Below the pieces are notes generated by a model that was given only the letters and a program-made list of their open reading frames with translations, did not search any database and was not told the DNA's origin. Made by a program: the position numbers and the translations under genes. Below, in pieces: positions 21,281 through 32,559 of a stretch of 64,000 bases of DNA (position 1 is its first letter; each line of letters begins with the position of its first letter). Source of the DNA: Entoloma clypeatum (taxonomy: Eukaryota > Basidiomycota > Agaricomycetes > Agaricales > Entolomataceae); contig OY751495.1 of assembly GCA_963565915.1 (NCBI GenBank), forward strand, positions 1,798,001-1,862,000. The letters are read 5' to 3'.

Positions 21281-24014
21281 ATGCCGACGACATCCGAGTC
21301 CTTTGGCGAGCTCCACCTCAACCCAGGCCCACCGCCGCGGCGCAGATCTAGCATTTCGGGCTGCAAATGTCTGCTGCTCACGTTGGTTCTCGTAATATGC
21401 TTGGGTATTGGTATGTTCCTCACAGCGCTGGTTATCGGCGTCGCGCGGAATTTTTTTTCACCACACGAGGGGATGTATCGCAATGCTTCACTCGAAGAAC
21501 TCAGCCCAACCCAACGTGCCTCGGTCGTCCAACCTCTATTCACTCGTGCGCAAGAATTCGATGTCGCCGTAACGGTATGGCTACGAACTGGGGGCATGCA
21601 TGGTGGCCCTGCAAATGGCCAAACCATCGAAGAAGAAGAAGCACAGGCAGGGGAACCTGTGGAGACACCGTTGTATTCCGACGTCGTATTTCGAGGAATG
21701 CGTCTGACAGACAAGAATATCTTTGCCAATGTGAACTTCACTGTACCAACTGCTATATTGTGAGCACATTTGCTAATCCTTGAACCGTAATTGAACCAAC
21801 CTTTTTCAGCCGCCATGACAATCTGAGTAACTACGATCTGCGTGGATCTGTTTTGCTCATCCCCACCGGGCCTTCCATCTTGGATACTGCCACCAACTTC
21901 TCCACCTGGATACCTCCATTCATCGATGTTCTCCCTGTCCGAGCGTGGCCGTGAGTGACTCCTTTTGCACTTTCTTCTACACCTGATATAGTAGCTAGCT
22001 TTCCTCTGGGGTCCCCTGACATCCGCAACAAGACACTGACCGACGACATTCTGGAGAGCTTCGGTGTTTCGGTCCCTCTTATCCAATTCCACGGCGTACA
22101 AAGTCGATGCGTTGCCCGTGAAGGCCACACTGCTCCATCCACCAGCGTCAATGATTTTCAGGACGACAACGAGGATAGTGGAAGGATCCCTATCAACCAG
22201 AGTGAATCCACGTCCCTTGTGACGATCACCGGTCAACCTGTTCTAAAAGTGCACCCATATGTTACAACTCGGTAACTTCCACACAAATGTCTGCTGTATC
22301 AAAGTCCTGATCTATCTTACAGTACCCAGATTCGTGTCGTCGACGAAAACAGGCTCTTAAATCGCAAAGACTTCAACAAGGCCCACAAGGAATTGAAAAT
22401 GTCCGGCGTGAGTGTTCCCGTGTCTAGGACCACAAGTACGTTTGACTTGGCCCCTTGTGCAGTGCGGCCAATCCTCACCAACAGCCTCAAAGACTCTTGA
22501 TCGATATAATTGCTTAAAGAGCTATCGCAAAAATGGCCAGTGGGAAACACAGGTTCAGTTAGCAGTAGAAGATGAAGCAACTGGATCGTTCCATAGCGAG
22601 TGGGCCTATGGGCCATATATTCACGTTTCCACATACGCTTTTGGACAAAAGGTATGATAAGGTCCCAATATATAATATATTTATTCTCCGTTTCACTCAT
22701 CCTTGTGCTTTCAAGGATATTTTGCCAATTCCCGTCAGTCGAGAACACTGTGCAGACGATTCGAAGTCGGAGAACGAAACCTTATCCTACGGTAGGGCCA
22801 GCTTTCCGCATCTTCCTGTCCTATGTCTAACTTTCGTGATAGCTCCGGAACAAGATTATCTCGATGTCTCTTGGCAACTGTCGTATTCTGGCCGTACACC
22901 GGCCAAAATTTGGATGTCACAAATGACTGAGAAATACAAATATTACTCCTTCGACGAAGCCGAGCATGAGCGCGTCAAAGCACACGGCAATGCCGAGCTG
23001 GCACGTACGTTTATTTTTGTGAACAGAAGAGAGTATTTTTTGGCGCATGTTGACTGTTGACATAGATGGCATGCTTGGGCACAGATTCGGTCCAGACGCA
23101 CATCCAAGGCGGCGATTTGGTATAAACGTCATTCAGCAAGTATAGTCTCTGCATATCTCTTTGGTTTGCATCAACTCAAGCCCATTCACAGAATCATACT
23201 TTCTGGCGCTGCTACCGTTCTGGACATTCGGTACTGGTTCACTCGGACGTCCACCGTTTCCACCAGCATTCTAGGCACCGCACTCATCGCGTTCGCTGAC
23301 ATCATCAACGAAACGACGAGTATCGTGTTGACTTCAATGGAACAAAACTATACGATCCCAGGCTGGATCAGCGGAATCGTGTTCTACGCTCTGACAACCC
23401 TTCTCATACCCCTGCTCATGATAAAAGCCATCGCCCGCGTCGAATTCAGGTGGTGGAGAGATGCGACGTGGCTCCCTGTTATGCAGATAGCCCCAGCAAC
23501 GCACCGAGAAAGATCGAGCGAGAAGATGGAGGCTCGAATCAGTTGGCGGGCAAAGACTACAGTATGTCATTGTCACCTTCACCATGTCATTGTTACGGTA
23601 ATACTTACTCTTAACAAGCTCTTCCTTTCCCTTGTTGCTATATACTGCCTCAAGCCGCCGCAGCACTACCATCTCATCCCAGCTGTGTTCCCCGTCCCAC
23701 CTACCGACAAATTTACTGGCCTTCTCCCGGCCATCGTGGGCTCGATGAGCATGACAGGGCGCATTCTCCAGCTCCTCGTCAATTCAGTGTCGCGTCAATA
23801 CGCTGGCAATTACCGATTGACTGCCGTGCTGTCGTTCACAAGTGGTGTGATCGCACTAGCCGAATTTGTGCCGGCATTGGTGGGGTCGTTCGAGAGCAGA
23901 CGAGGCCTATCGGCTCAGGAATTTCTTGACCTGGGATTGCTTTCGATCGCTGCATATCAAGCACTATCGCTACCGCCTGTACCACGAGAGTCTCCAGATG
24001 AGCATACAGATTAA
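21281..24014 (+). CDS. multi-pass membrane protein, unknown function
   Basis: Starts MPTTSESFGELH with an N-terminal membrane anchor (CLLLTLVLVICLGIGMFLTALVI, residues about 32-55). A large presumably lumenal or extracellular part follows across several exons (SVLLIPTGPSILD, SLVTITGQPVLKVHPYV, then TLDRYNCLKSYRKNGQW). Four or more membrane helices end the protein (SILGTALIAFADII, ISGIVFYALTTLLIPLLMI, LFLSLVAIYCL, then LTAVLSFTSGVIALAEF). Introns are short, for example 21762-21811. A His/Val-rich stretch at 23570-23610 is probably an intron (GTATGTCATTG to ACAAG). The order anchor-soluble-helices suggests an ER or plasma-membrane protein, but I recognise no family. Confidence 0.75.
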
Positions 24015-24390
24015 TATGTGACGAATAAGTGGACTCTCTTATGTGTATTGGCATTACCAAGTTTGCCGAACGACCTCTGGCCACTGCGCCAACTAAAGAT
24101 CTATGAAATCAAAGCACAGACACGCAGATGTATTTCAATGAATCCTTTGTATTTTAAATGGGAACGGGTTAGAGGTAAAGTAGAGATACATAAACAGAAA
24201 AACCAAGTCGGTGCATCAAGAATAGCTAGATAGAAGGCCCAGCGGGCGGGAGCTGTGTCTAATCAAGACGCCATGAAAAAACCGACGAGAAAAAGATGGG
24301 AAGATAGGGTAACGTGAACAAAGGGAAAACTTGACAGTAGAGTCCTTACAGCAGGACATCATAAGTTCGTAACAAACATGAGGCAACGAG
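24015..24390. other. convergent intergenic region, nothing recognised
   Basis: Lies between the 3' ends of the membrane-protein gene and the epsin gene. No ORF, RNA or repeat stands out; it should hold both terminators. Confidence 0.5.
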
Positions 24391-26246
24391 TTAGAGGTCA
24401 AAGAATGGTTGCTCATTGTTTTGCTGCTGCTGAGCGAAGGGATTGTGAGACGATGTAGCCCCAGTCTTCTGCTGGGCAAGTGTCCTCCCTGCGCCTGTTT
24501 GTCCGTACCTGTCAACAAAAGGTGTCAGTATTTAGCCTCATCGAAGCATATCCCAACAGCCTACCTGAGAGCACCAAAGTTACCAAAGGTATCCGTCCCG
24601 TCGTCCCTGTTCGCAAACAGACTGGCAAGATGTTGTTCATTCTCCCCGAGTTCCTTCTTCGTCTTAACCTGCAGGGGCCTCTGGCCCTGGCCCTGGTCAT
24701 GTTGTGCGTTCTGGTAGGGGTTCGATGAAGAGGACGATGAAATAGGGGAGGACGATGAGAGGGAGGAAAGGCCGGAGGTCGTATGGTTTTCGTACGTGCC
24801 ACCAAGATTGAAGGATGGGGGTTGTGACTTGATGGGAGAAAAGGATGGTGTAGAAGACGAGGACGGGGCAAATGGGTTATTCGATCTGTGGAAGTAAGGA
24901 GCAGTCAGTCCGGGGCCATCGATACGATCTGGGAGCATACCCGAAGCCAGTGGGCTGGGCTGTCACGGGCTGGGCCGCGAACAGGTTCTGTTGCTGTTGC
25001 TGTTGCTGCTGTTGCTGCTGCAATTGGAGCAACTGTTGCTGACGCATCCATTCTTCCTGCTGAGCTTGTTGTTGCTGTTGATGGAGGAACAGCTGTTGTT
25101 GGCGCATGTACTCCGCCTATAAACATTATGAGTGATGTATGATGCCTCAGTGTAGCCCGCGAACTACCTGAGCAGCTTCTTGTTCAGCCTGTTGTTGATA
25201 CGGGTTGAACGAGGTGAACTGGGGCTGCATTTGGGTGTACTGGGGTTGGATTTGTGTGAATTGAGGTTGGAGCCCAGTGGAATATGTAGAATCGAAAGGG
25301 AAGGTATTGTTGGTGTTGGGTGGGGGTCTGTGAGAATGGTGTAGGCAATCGCACAGTTCTCGATAGAACGGATTACGCACAGTTGATTCTGATCGTCAAA
25401 CAATGCGGAAGCGTTGGTGTCCTCGACAGCGTTTTTCCTCTTCGCTTCTTCCTCCTCGCTCAACTTGATGGCTCGCTGGAGATCCCGTTCCTCGGCCGCT
25501 TGCCGTTCCGCAGCCAACGATCGTTTACTCTCCTCGATAGCCTTTTTTAATTCATCCTCGTCTCTATTTGGCCGCTTGCCAGCCAACTGACCGTTGGTTG
25601 GAACGGGATCGCGACGTCGATTCCGCGGCTCTTCGTCCTCGCCCGTCCCACCACCCCGCATCATTCGATCTCGCATTTTTGCCCTGGCGCTACGTTCCTC
25701 GCGGAGACGAGACTCATCCACAAGCAAGTTCGTGATGTCCTTCGCCTTCTGGCGGACGTTGGCGCCTTGGTCTTTACCATCTTCATCGATGAACTGGAAC
25801 TCCTTTAACGTTTTGATAACGTAGGCATTATCCCGGAAATAGACCACGACATTCTCGGAACCTTGGTGAAGGCAATAGTCCAGTACCGTCAGACTCTGAG
25901 AGGCGGATGTTCCGTGAGCGATAACAGCTTCCCTAGCAAGACGCACGCACCTTGAAGACATGACGCCAATTCTTGCCCTTGTCATTCAAACGCTTATCCA
26001 GCATCTCCATGATTTCAATGAAGTCTTGTCTATTGATTGCCATATGAGAGACCTTCTGACGATCACCATCAAATGCCAGCAGTAACTCAACTGATTGTAA
26101 GTCATCTGGGCAATTTCGTTCATCTGGGTCCCTGAAGGCCCCCAGGGGTCGTTGGAGGTGGCATCGCGGACCTTTGCCTGAGTGTCTGAATAGCCCTTCG
26201 TATAGTTTTTTGTTACGCGCAGGGCAGCCTTGCCGAACTGCTGCAT
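24391..26246 (-). CDS. ENT: epsin-like endocytic adaptor (ENTH domain)
   Basis: ATG 26246 opens an ENTH domain: ALRVTKNYTKGYSDTQAKVRDA, NDPWGPSGTQMNEIAQMTYN, then (after a roughly 55-nt intron) DFIEIMEMLDKRLNDKGKNWRHVFK and LTVLDYCLHQGSENVV, the classical PI(4,5)P2-binding fold. Two ubiquitin-interacting motifs follow (ELKKAIEESKRS and DLQRAIKLSEEE, about 25540-25430). A Gln-rich region (CAG/CTG repeats, 24960-25110), two NPF motifs (NNPFAPSS, SHNPFAQQ) for EH-domain partners, and the very C-terminus PFFDL, a clathrin-box-like end, complete it. This is the full Ent1/Ent2 layout; it links ubiquitinated cargo, clathrin and membrane during endocytosis. Last exon starts near 24509 and ends at TAA 24391. 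Confidence 0.92.
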
Positions 26247-26351
26247 GGTAAGAAGTCAAGATATTTGGGAAGGGAGAGAGAGACTTGAGTGAATTAATCA
26301 CATGACGAGACATCCTATCATTCAGATGATAAACGAAGGTGGATTTCTGTA

Positions 26352-26439
26352 ACACCGATGGTGAAGTGGTTATCATGCTTGCCTTCCATTAAAGGATAAT
26401 AGAAAGCAAGCGGCACGGGTTCGATTCCCGTTCGGTGTA
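26352..26439 (+). tRNA. tRNA-Gly (anticodon TCC) with a 16-nt intron
   Basis: Acceptor stem ACACCGA (26352) pairs with TCGGTGT (26432-26438) plus discriminator A. The D arm is GTGA-AGTGGTTA-TCAT. The anticodon stem CTTGC/GCAAG encloses a loop starting CTTCCA (anticodon TCC), interrupted by about 16 nt (ttaaaggataatagaa) at the canonical position 37/38. The variable loop is CGGC, the T arm ACGGG-TTCGATT-CCCGT. A TTTT terminator starts at 26442. The gene lies 105 bp from the epsin start codon and is transcribed away from it. Confidence 0.92.
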
Positions 26440-26528
26440 CTTTTGGCACTCCTGCGAGTGGTTTTGAGCATGCGGCAGCCACCATTTTACATCCTTTCAA
26501 AAGCCCAAGTCTGTCTCTTCCCGCCATT

Positions 26529-27182
26529 ATGGGTGCACATCGACCCCAGAAACGTCGAAAACTTGCTGGCTCGTTGCCCCAATTCTCCACCTGTCAACCT
26601 TTCCTTCCATCCAAACTCGTCGCGGTCACCACAACTCGCCCTAGCTGCAGAACGTGCCACCGCGCGTTGAACGTGGCACATGGCCCACTCATCATCTGCG
26701 CCAGGTCTGCTGTCAAATATCGTCTGCTGCAATGCACTGCTAATCATTTATTCCAGATGTGCCTCACCAATTTGCGCAATCTGTTCTCGGACCTGTACCG
26801 CGTCGCCAACCTCCATGCCACCCACACCTTATCTTACAAGATCTCCCACCCCAACACCTCCGCCATCGCCCCCCCGTTCTGCGCTATCTCTCAACTCATG
26901 GAATACAAATCTGGGAGATTCCCAGCGTGGAATGACTACTGGAACGACAAACGGAATGAAGCGACGAAAGGCCGCGGACGACTACTGCGAAGCCAACCCT
27001 GATGTAATGGAGCAGGCTCTGGGAGAATTCAATCTCACTGAGGGATGTGGAAGGACAATATGCCGATATTGTTCGACAGAAGACGTCGAGAGGTAAGCCA
27101 TCTTATAACTGAAAGATCAAATAAATGGTCACCTTACTACTACAGTGACTCAACGACGTGCCATGATTGTCTATCCCGCTGA
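26529..27182 (+). CDS. small Cys-rich, probably zinc-binding protein (182 aa)
   Basis: Three exons, 26529-26704, 26757-27092 and 27146-27182, with introns of 52 and 53 nt, give a 549-nt reading frame ending at TGA 27180-27182. Cys pairs are clustered at both ends: CRTCH, then CARC...CAIC...C near residues 40-70, and CGRTICRYC...CHDC at the C-terminus. Between them is a Pro/Ser/Thr-rich linker and a short predicted helix (YCEANPDVMEQALGEF). The two cysteine clusters suggest coordination of two or more zinc ions, perhaps as one split module. An N-terminal PQKRRKL could be a nuclear signal. I do not recognise the family. Confidence 0.8.
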
Positions 27183-28480
27183 ATCCACCACTTGAATTAT
27201 ACTGAACGATTACATCTAATGTCGACCAGTCGCCAACAGCTCTACAATATGCCCCCCTCGAGCTCTTCTCGCTGCTTTGTTTATCATCTCTCTTATTCAC
27301 ATCTATCGTCTGGCACAACTGCTCACCAACGCACATCATCATTCGTCTGCCATGCATCGCAATATCGACACTATCGTACATTAACAACAAATCTGCTGTT
27401 TCTGCACATTCAGCCAGCTCCCTCAGTGTCGCCCCGCTCTCCGTCTTCACAGCTATAGATGTAGCAATTACTCCCCAGCAGCAATACCTGTGAAATGGGG
27501 GAGACAATATTCGTGACTGCTAGTTCAAATCGAAGAAATTTGGGCAAGAACGCGAAGGGGCCACAGACATACTCCCGGCAAAACGCTCGCCAATCCTTCC
27601 CCACGACAGTCTTCGGGCACGAATTTAACAAGTTATGGTGTGAGCCCGGTTGTATCCCGTCGTACCCTGTTCGTTTTTCATGAGACCCTGTCGCATTCCG
27701 AGATATTATTGGACGGACCTTCCAATCTGGCGCTGGTGTTGTCAGTCATCGACTTGTAATCCTCAATCCATGGTAAAGCTGCATGGCGCAGTGGCCAGCC
27801 GAACGTCCTCCGCAAGGAGGGGGGGAGATGGTGTTACATTGGTCATGGAAGGCGCGAGATATGCAGATGGATGTATGTATGGCAGTGTCAATTCGCGTCT
27901 AGAGGGGGACCAACGGCGAAAAGCAAATTTGGTTTCCCCGCGCACTGCTCCCCATTACTGCTCCTTGCTGCCTTCAACAGTGATCAAACAAATACTCCAT
28001 GTCAATACCCTTTGCCTTCACCGTCTTCTCACAGCCCACGCTGCCATCAACAATCATCAGACACCTTCCCTCACCTTCCCTCCCATCAGAATTACAGAGC
28101 TGAATCATCCTTCCAACACATTTCTTCATTACCACCCCCCACTGCCATCCACCCCGTCGGTAACACCCGGACGGCTGGTCGCAGCCAACTACAGCCTCTC
28201 CGCCATTGGGGACAGCCACGATTCAAACTCTGGCCCTGCGAAGTGGCGATTGACGGTGCATTTATATTTGACATATGGCCTTGTACGGCTGCCAAATCAC
28301 AGCTAACGAGGCTGTGGATATAACAGGTGTCAACATTCCAATCATTGACCACGAGGCATCGATGTCCATACATACATCCCCCCCCCCCCCACTTTACAAC
28401 ATACCATCACTCCTCAATACCCTCCTGCTGAGGCTGAAGATAGTAAAATCTCCGTCCAGAACGCACAAATGCGCCCGCTG
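27183..28480. other. intergenic, 1.3 kb, no gene recognised
   Basis: Several overlapping ORFs (27650-28323 plus) have no domain signal. A C12-13 homopolymer lies at about 28379-28391. Confidence 0.5.
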
Positions 28481-29251
28481 ACGAGGCGCCCAGTCTCTAT
28501 ATCAGCTTCTCAAAGAGACAGGACCATGGGCTGCGAGAGGGGTCCTGTGGATGTTCATAGGCATAGTCTTCTCGCATATTGTCAATCTACCGAGAATCTA
28601 CGTCTTTCCCAGCGGAGCCACATGCCCTCGGGCTATCAGTCCCTCTGTCACCGTCCTCCAGAACCTTCGAACGGTCATGCAATACTGGCTCCACGTCGGA
28701 TGCATCCTAGCGGGAATCGGCTTAGGCAAACTAGTGGTATATCAGGCGTGGCTCTCGATGAAACGACGAACTAATATTATCGATATTCTGGATCTTAATA
28801 TGGGGATCATTAAAGGGAGCGCTTGGAACGCCCTTCTTCTCCTCGTCAAGAAACGTAATCGATCTCTCGGAGTGTTCACTCTCTGTTATATCTGCACTAT
28901 CACTGGCATTTCCCTCATCTTCGGTTTCTCGATTTTTCCCATCAGGTCGCGTCAAGCTCCGCTTTACACCGTATCCATTCACGTCCCCGTCCCACGAATC
29001 ACTTTGAGGGCACCTTTGTCACGCGGGATAATCGAACAAAGTACACTCTCAATGCCCGACGAGGTGGTCCTCGCGTTACGGGAACGGTTTCCTGTCACGA
29101 TGTCGAAGGAAACCTGACTATCACCAGTATCCCACCGCCGACTGACCTGAGCCAAGCAGGTCACAAATCCGCTTGGAACATCACATATCGCTACGAATCA
29201 TTGTGGAGTCACGTACACATCCTGAGTCATCCCCATTACCGGCAACTATAG
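28481..29251 (+). pseudogene. broken membrane-protein gene of basidiomycete type
   Basis: An open frame after the TGA at 28480 encodes hydrophobic segments (VLWMFIGIVFSHIV, YWLHVGCILAGIGLGKLVVY, then LGVFTLCYICTITGISLIFGF) separated by a charged loop with IIDILDLNMGIIKGSAWNALLLL. ATG 28551 is the first methionine. This pattern resembles uncharacterised membrane proteins expanded in Agaricomycetes (from memory, not searched). The frame ends at 29117, but a coherent continuation with N-glycosylation-type sites (GNLTITSIPPP, WNITYRYESLW) proceeds in another frame to TAG 29249-29251 with no good splice pair between. This suggests a frameshifted, decaying gene. Confidence 0.5.
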
Positions 29252-29707
29252 ACTCAAGGCACAAAGGCTTGGAACGGGCAAGATAGACGATGCATTCTTC
29301 ACTCGTTACGTATGGGGAACGCGACAACGCTTTTTGAAGATTCCACTATGGGGGATGCGATCACATCATCGTGTTGTCTGAAACTTCGATGCTCGACGGT
29401 GCGGGTGTCCAGTACATCATCCTACTCGCGCGTCACGCCCTTCGCCCAAGGGCTACGAACCCGCGAATAACTGGGAGGTGAGATTTCTGATCAGCGAGTG
29501 AAGCAAGGCTTGGTGGCAGACGGAGGATTGACAAAGGGAGATGTTGGTCGGCGGCTTGGAAGGAGGAGTCCTGAAGCACCAAGAGAGCAGAGGGGACGAG
29601 GACCTAAGTATGTATGCTTAAATGGACTTGTATCGGAGGGGACTTGGGCAAATATTCAACAACACTAGAACGCCCGATCTGGAAATTCAGATTTTGCTTG
29701 TAAGTTG
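29252..29707. other. intergenic upstream of COQ8, nothing recognised
   Basis: No coherent frame or repeat. Presumably carries the COQ8 promoter. Confidence 0.45.
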
Positions 29708-32007
29708 ATGCCGCCTAGTCCTGCATACAACTGGCTCTGCGTGTTATGTTCAGCTGCTAACATTCTGTCTCATGCCGCTCGCTATAGAGCCTCCCAATTC
29801 ACGCCCCATCCTGCGGCAATCCTCCACAGTCGAAAGACATCGCCCCCAGAACACAGGTCCTCCGAGATAATACCCGAAGGAGAAGACTCAGTAGTACGGG
29901 TACGAAGGGGCGAATCGCCAGTAGTTTTGGAAGATATCAAGACTGCTAAAACTTTTCCACAACCCGAGGCCATTGTTGAAGAGCGGCGCACTGCCCCTCA
30001 TTCCGATGGTAGTCGAAAGCCAACAGCTTCGTCCATTCCAATGCAGGAACTAGTGGCGGAGAGGTTGGAAGAGAAGTATGTGTTTCCTGGGCAAGAAGAG
30101 GTCAGTCTCACCATCACACCGCCTTGAGTTGAACGTACGACACGCTGTTCTCAGCCACCGCAGTTGAATCCACAGATCTTCACAACCCCCGCACGGAATC
30201 TTCAATCCTCTAAAGTACCCTCTTCACGAATAGGTCGCCTTCTTCACTATGGAGGTGCCTTGATTTCCTCCCTTCATTAAGATTGCGAATTAAAGGACCA
30301 AATCAGGACTGGCCGCTTCCCTTGGTTATGGTGCAGCTTCCGAGATCATCCGTCGGACAGGTGGTGCATCGCATGAGTCACAATCATCTGTATTCATGAC
30401 AGAAGCAAATATAAAGCGCCTGGTTTCAAAGCTATCGCAAATGCGTGGGGCGGCCTTGAAGCTCGGCCAATTTCTGAGCATTCAAGGTTCTTTCCACAGG
30501 TACCCTTCGCCGAACTTGACCAATGAACAGCATTGTCCTAGATACCCATGTGTTGCCAGCCGAGATTGATCAAATATTCCGCCGAGTGCAGGATAGCGCT
30601 CATTACATGCCTGACTGGCAAATGGAGGTGTGCGCAACCCATTGAAATTTTTCTTCTTCTTTCATTGTCTTACTGCTTAGCCTAGCAAGTGATGAGCGCA
30701 TCCCTCGGTGCAGAATGGATGTCTAACTTCGAGTCTTTCGATCGACTCCCATTTGCCGCAGCTTCCATAGGCCAGGTGCATGCAGCCGTTTTGGCGCCTT
30801 CTACATCGCCAACAGGGCGACCCGAGCCTGTCGCAGTCAAAATTCAATTCCCAAACATCGTTAACTCAATCGACAGTGATCTGAGTTATATCAAAATATT
30901 GCTCACCGCGGGTCGGCTGCTTCCCAAAGGCCTATTCTTGGATCGAACCATAAAGGTATGTTCTGTCCATAAACATCGACTTAATACTATACAGAAAGGC
31001 TACGTTCCAGGTAATGAAAGAAGAGCTGGCGGACGAATGTAACTATACGCGTGAAGCAACTTTCTTGAGATCGTTCGGCTCTCATCTTGGGGGTGATAAT
31101 CGGTTCAAGATTCCATGGGTTTGGGACAAGAGCGCAGTTAATGTTTTAGTGATGGAGCGAGTAAATGGAACGAGTGTTGGGGACGCTGATATCAATGAAC
31201 TAAGCCAGATGGATCGGAATGATGTAAGTCCTGATTATCTCTTCTGTTCTATGTAGGTGACATGTTCATTATAATCTGCTTTTGTCAGATTGCGGCGTGG
31301 ATATTAGAGCTATGCCTCAAGGAATTATTCGAGTTCAGAGCAATGCAGACAGACCCCAACTGGTCGAACTTTCTTTGGAATGCGGCTACCCGCCAGGTTC
31401 GTTGTTGTTCCCAGTATTTCGTGCTCAGTCAATGAAATGACACAACAGGTTGAATTGGTCGACTTTGGTGCAACAAGAGAATATTCGAAAGAGTTCATGG
31501 ACAGCTGGTTGAGACTTCTCCAGGCAGCGGCGTCGGAGGATAGAAATGCATGCATCGAATGGAGCTTGAAGCTCGGGTATTTGACTGGCGAAGAACAACT
31601 GGTGCGTCCTCAGGAACTCTCTATATTCCTTTTTCTCCAACATGAAAATGGTATAGATAATGGTAGACGCTCATGTAAACTCGATGATTCTCCTTGCCAC
31701 GCCTTTCAAGGCAACGACAACACAGCCTTTCTCATTCGGGCATGGCTCCGCCTGGTCAGACATCACGGCGGAAATCCGCGCTCAGATTCCTGTCATGCTC
31801 ATGCATAGACTCACGCCGCCTCCCCGGGAAACCTATAGTCTCAATCGGTCAGTCCAATCTTCCACTTCGTGAGTAGACAACTGAAGGCCGGTTCGCGCTT
31901 GTAGGAAATTGAGTGGCACATTCTTGTTGGCTTCACGCCTTGGTGCTACGATTGATACCAAGGAAATTTGGGATCGCGTTGTGGATGGTTATGAGTTCAA
32001 CTCCTGA
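29708..32007 (+). CDS. COQ8: COQ8/ABC1-family atypical kinase (ubiquinone biosynthesis)
   Basis: ATG 29708 begins a basic, Ser/Ala-rich N-terminus consistent with mitochondrial targeting. Hallmarks follow over about nine exons: the KxGQ motif ([10 protein letters not shown], KxGQ at 30459-30470), the Ala-rich loop AAAS (about 30758), VAVKIQFP with the ATP-site Lys, the [12 protein letters not shown] block, [21 protein letters not shown], and [14 protein letters not shown] (metal-binding DFG). The end is near a [16 protein letters not shown] terminus, TGA 32005-32007. All splice junctions I checked keep frame (for example 30959-31012). ABC1/COQ8 ATPases act at the mitochondrial inner membrane to stabilise the coenzyme Q biosynthetic complex. 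The copy looks intact. Confidence 0.93.
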
Positions 32008-32559
32008 TATTGGGATAACCGAACGAGCGCATATTGTACAGCGGAATTAATAAAGGGTCCCGACCGTCTGGTACTCGTGTTCAATGAGGTGAAAGCAAAC
32101 CGCTCTGGCTTGCACATAAGTACATAGGTGTAATCATCGGACCAGACTGCATACAAGGAAACAGATGCACCTGAGCTTTAGTACGCAGCAGTGTTTGGGA
32201 GTGGATCTCATTTGTTCGTTGACTGCCGAGGGATGCTATACTACGCGATTTTATGAGCGGGCCCAAACCCTTTTCAAGCGCTTCAAGGAGAACGTTAACC
32301 AGACATCCTTGCATTTGCTGTTCTGCTCACCTGTTTCCGATCGACGTGGAAATACTAGAGCGTCCAGTCTTCGACTATGCCGGCGGGGTCGCAACAATCG
32401 CTTTGAACCATTCTTCGTCAGTATCATCTTCGCGATGTCGATCTCCTGAGGGCGACATGTGGATCGATGTCTTCAAGGAGTTTCAGGCGTGGGAGACAAT
32501 ATGTAGAGATTCAGCTTCACCTCTTGCTCGCTTGCCAAAATTCTTTCAGTTTTTGAGCG
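32008..32559. other. COQ8-GPN1 spacer with a possible enoyl-CoA-hydratase remnant
   Basis: Around 32340-32420 (plus) one frame reads VEILERPVFDYAGGVATIALN, which recalls the N-terminal strand of enoyl-CoA hydratases/isomerases (GGVATI-LN). It is followed by DMWIDVFKEFQ near 32455. No active-site region follows before GPN1 starts at 32560. If real it is a short relic. Otherwise the spacer holds nothing recognisable. Confidence 0.3.

Noticed and set aside
21175..22236. 353-codon minus-strand ORF opposite the membrane-protein gene
   Set aside because: It is antisense to exons and introns of a gene with consistent splicing and hydrophobic pattern; its own product shows no domain.
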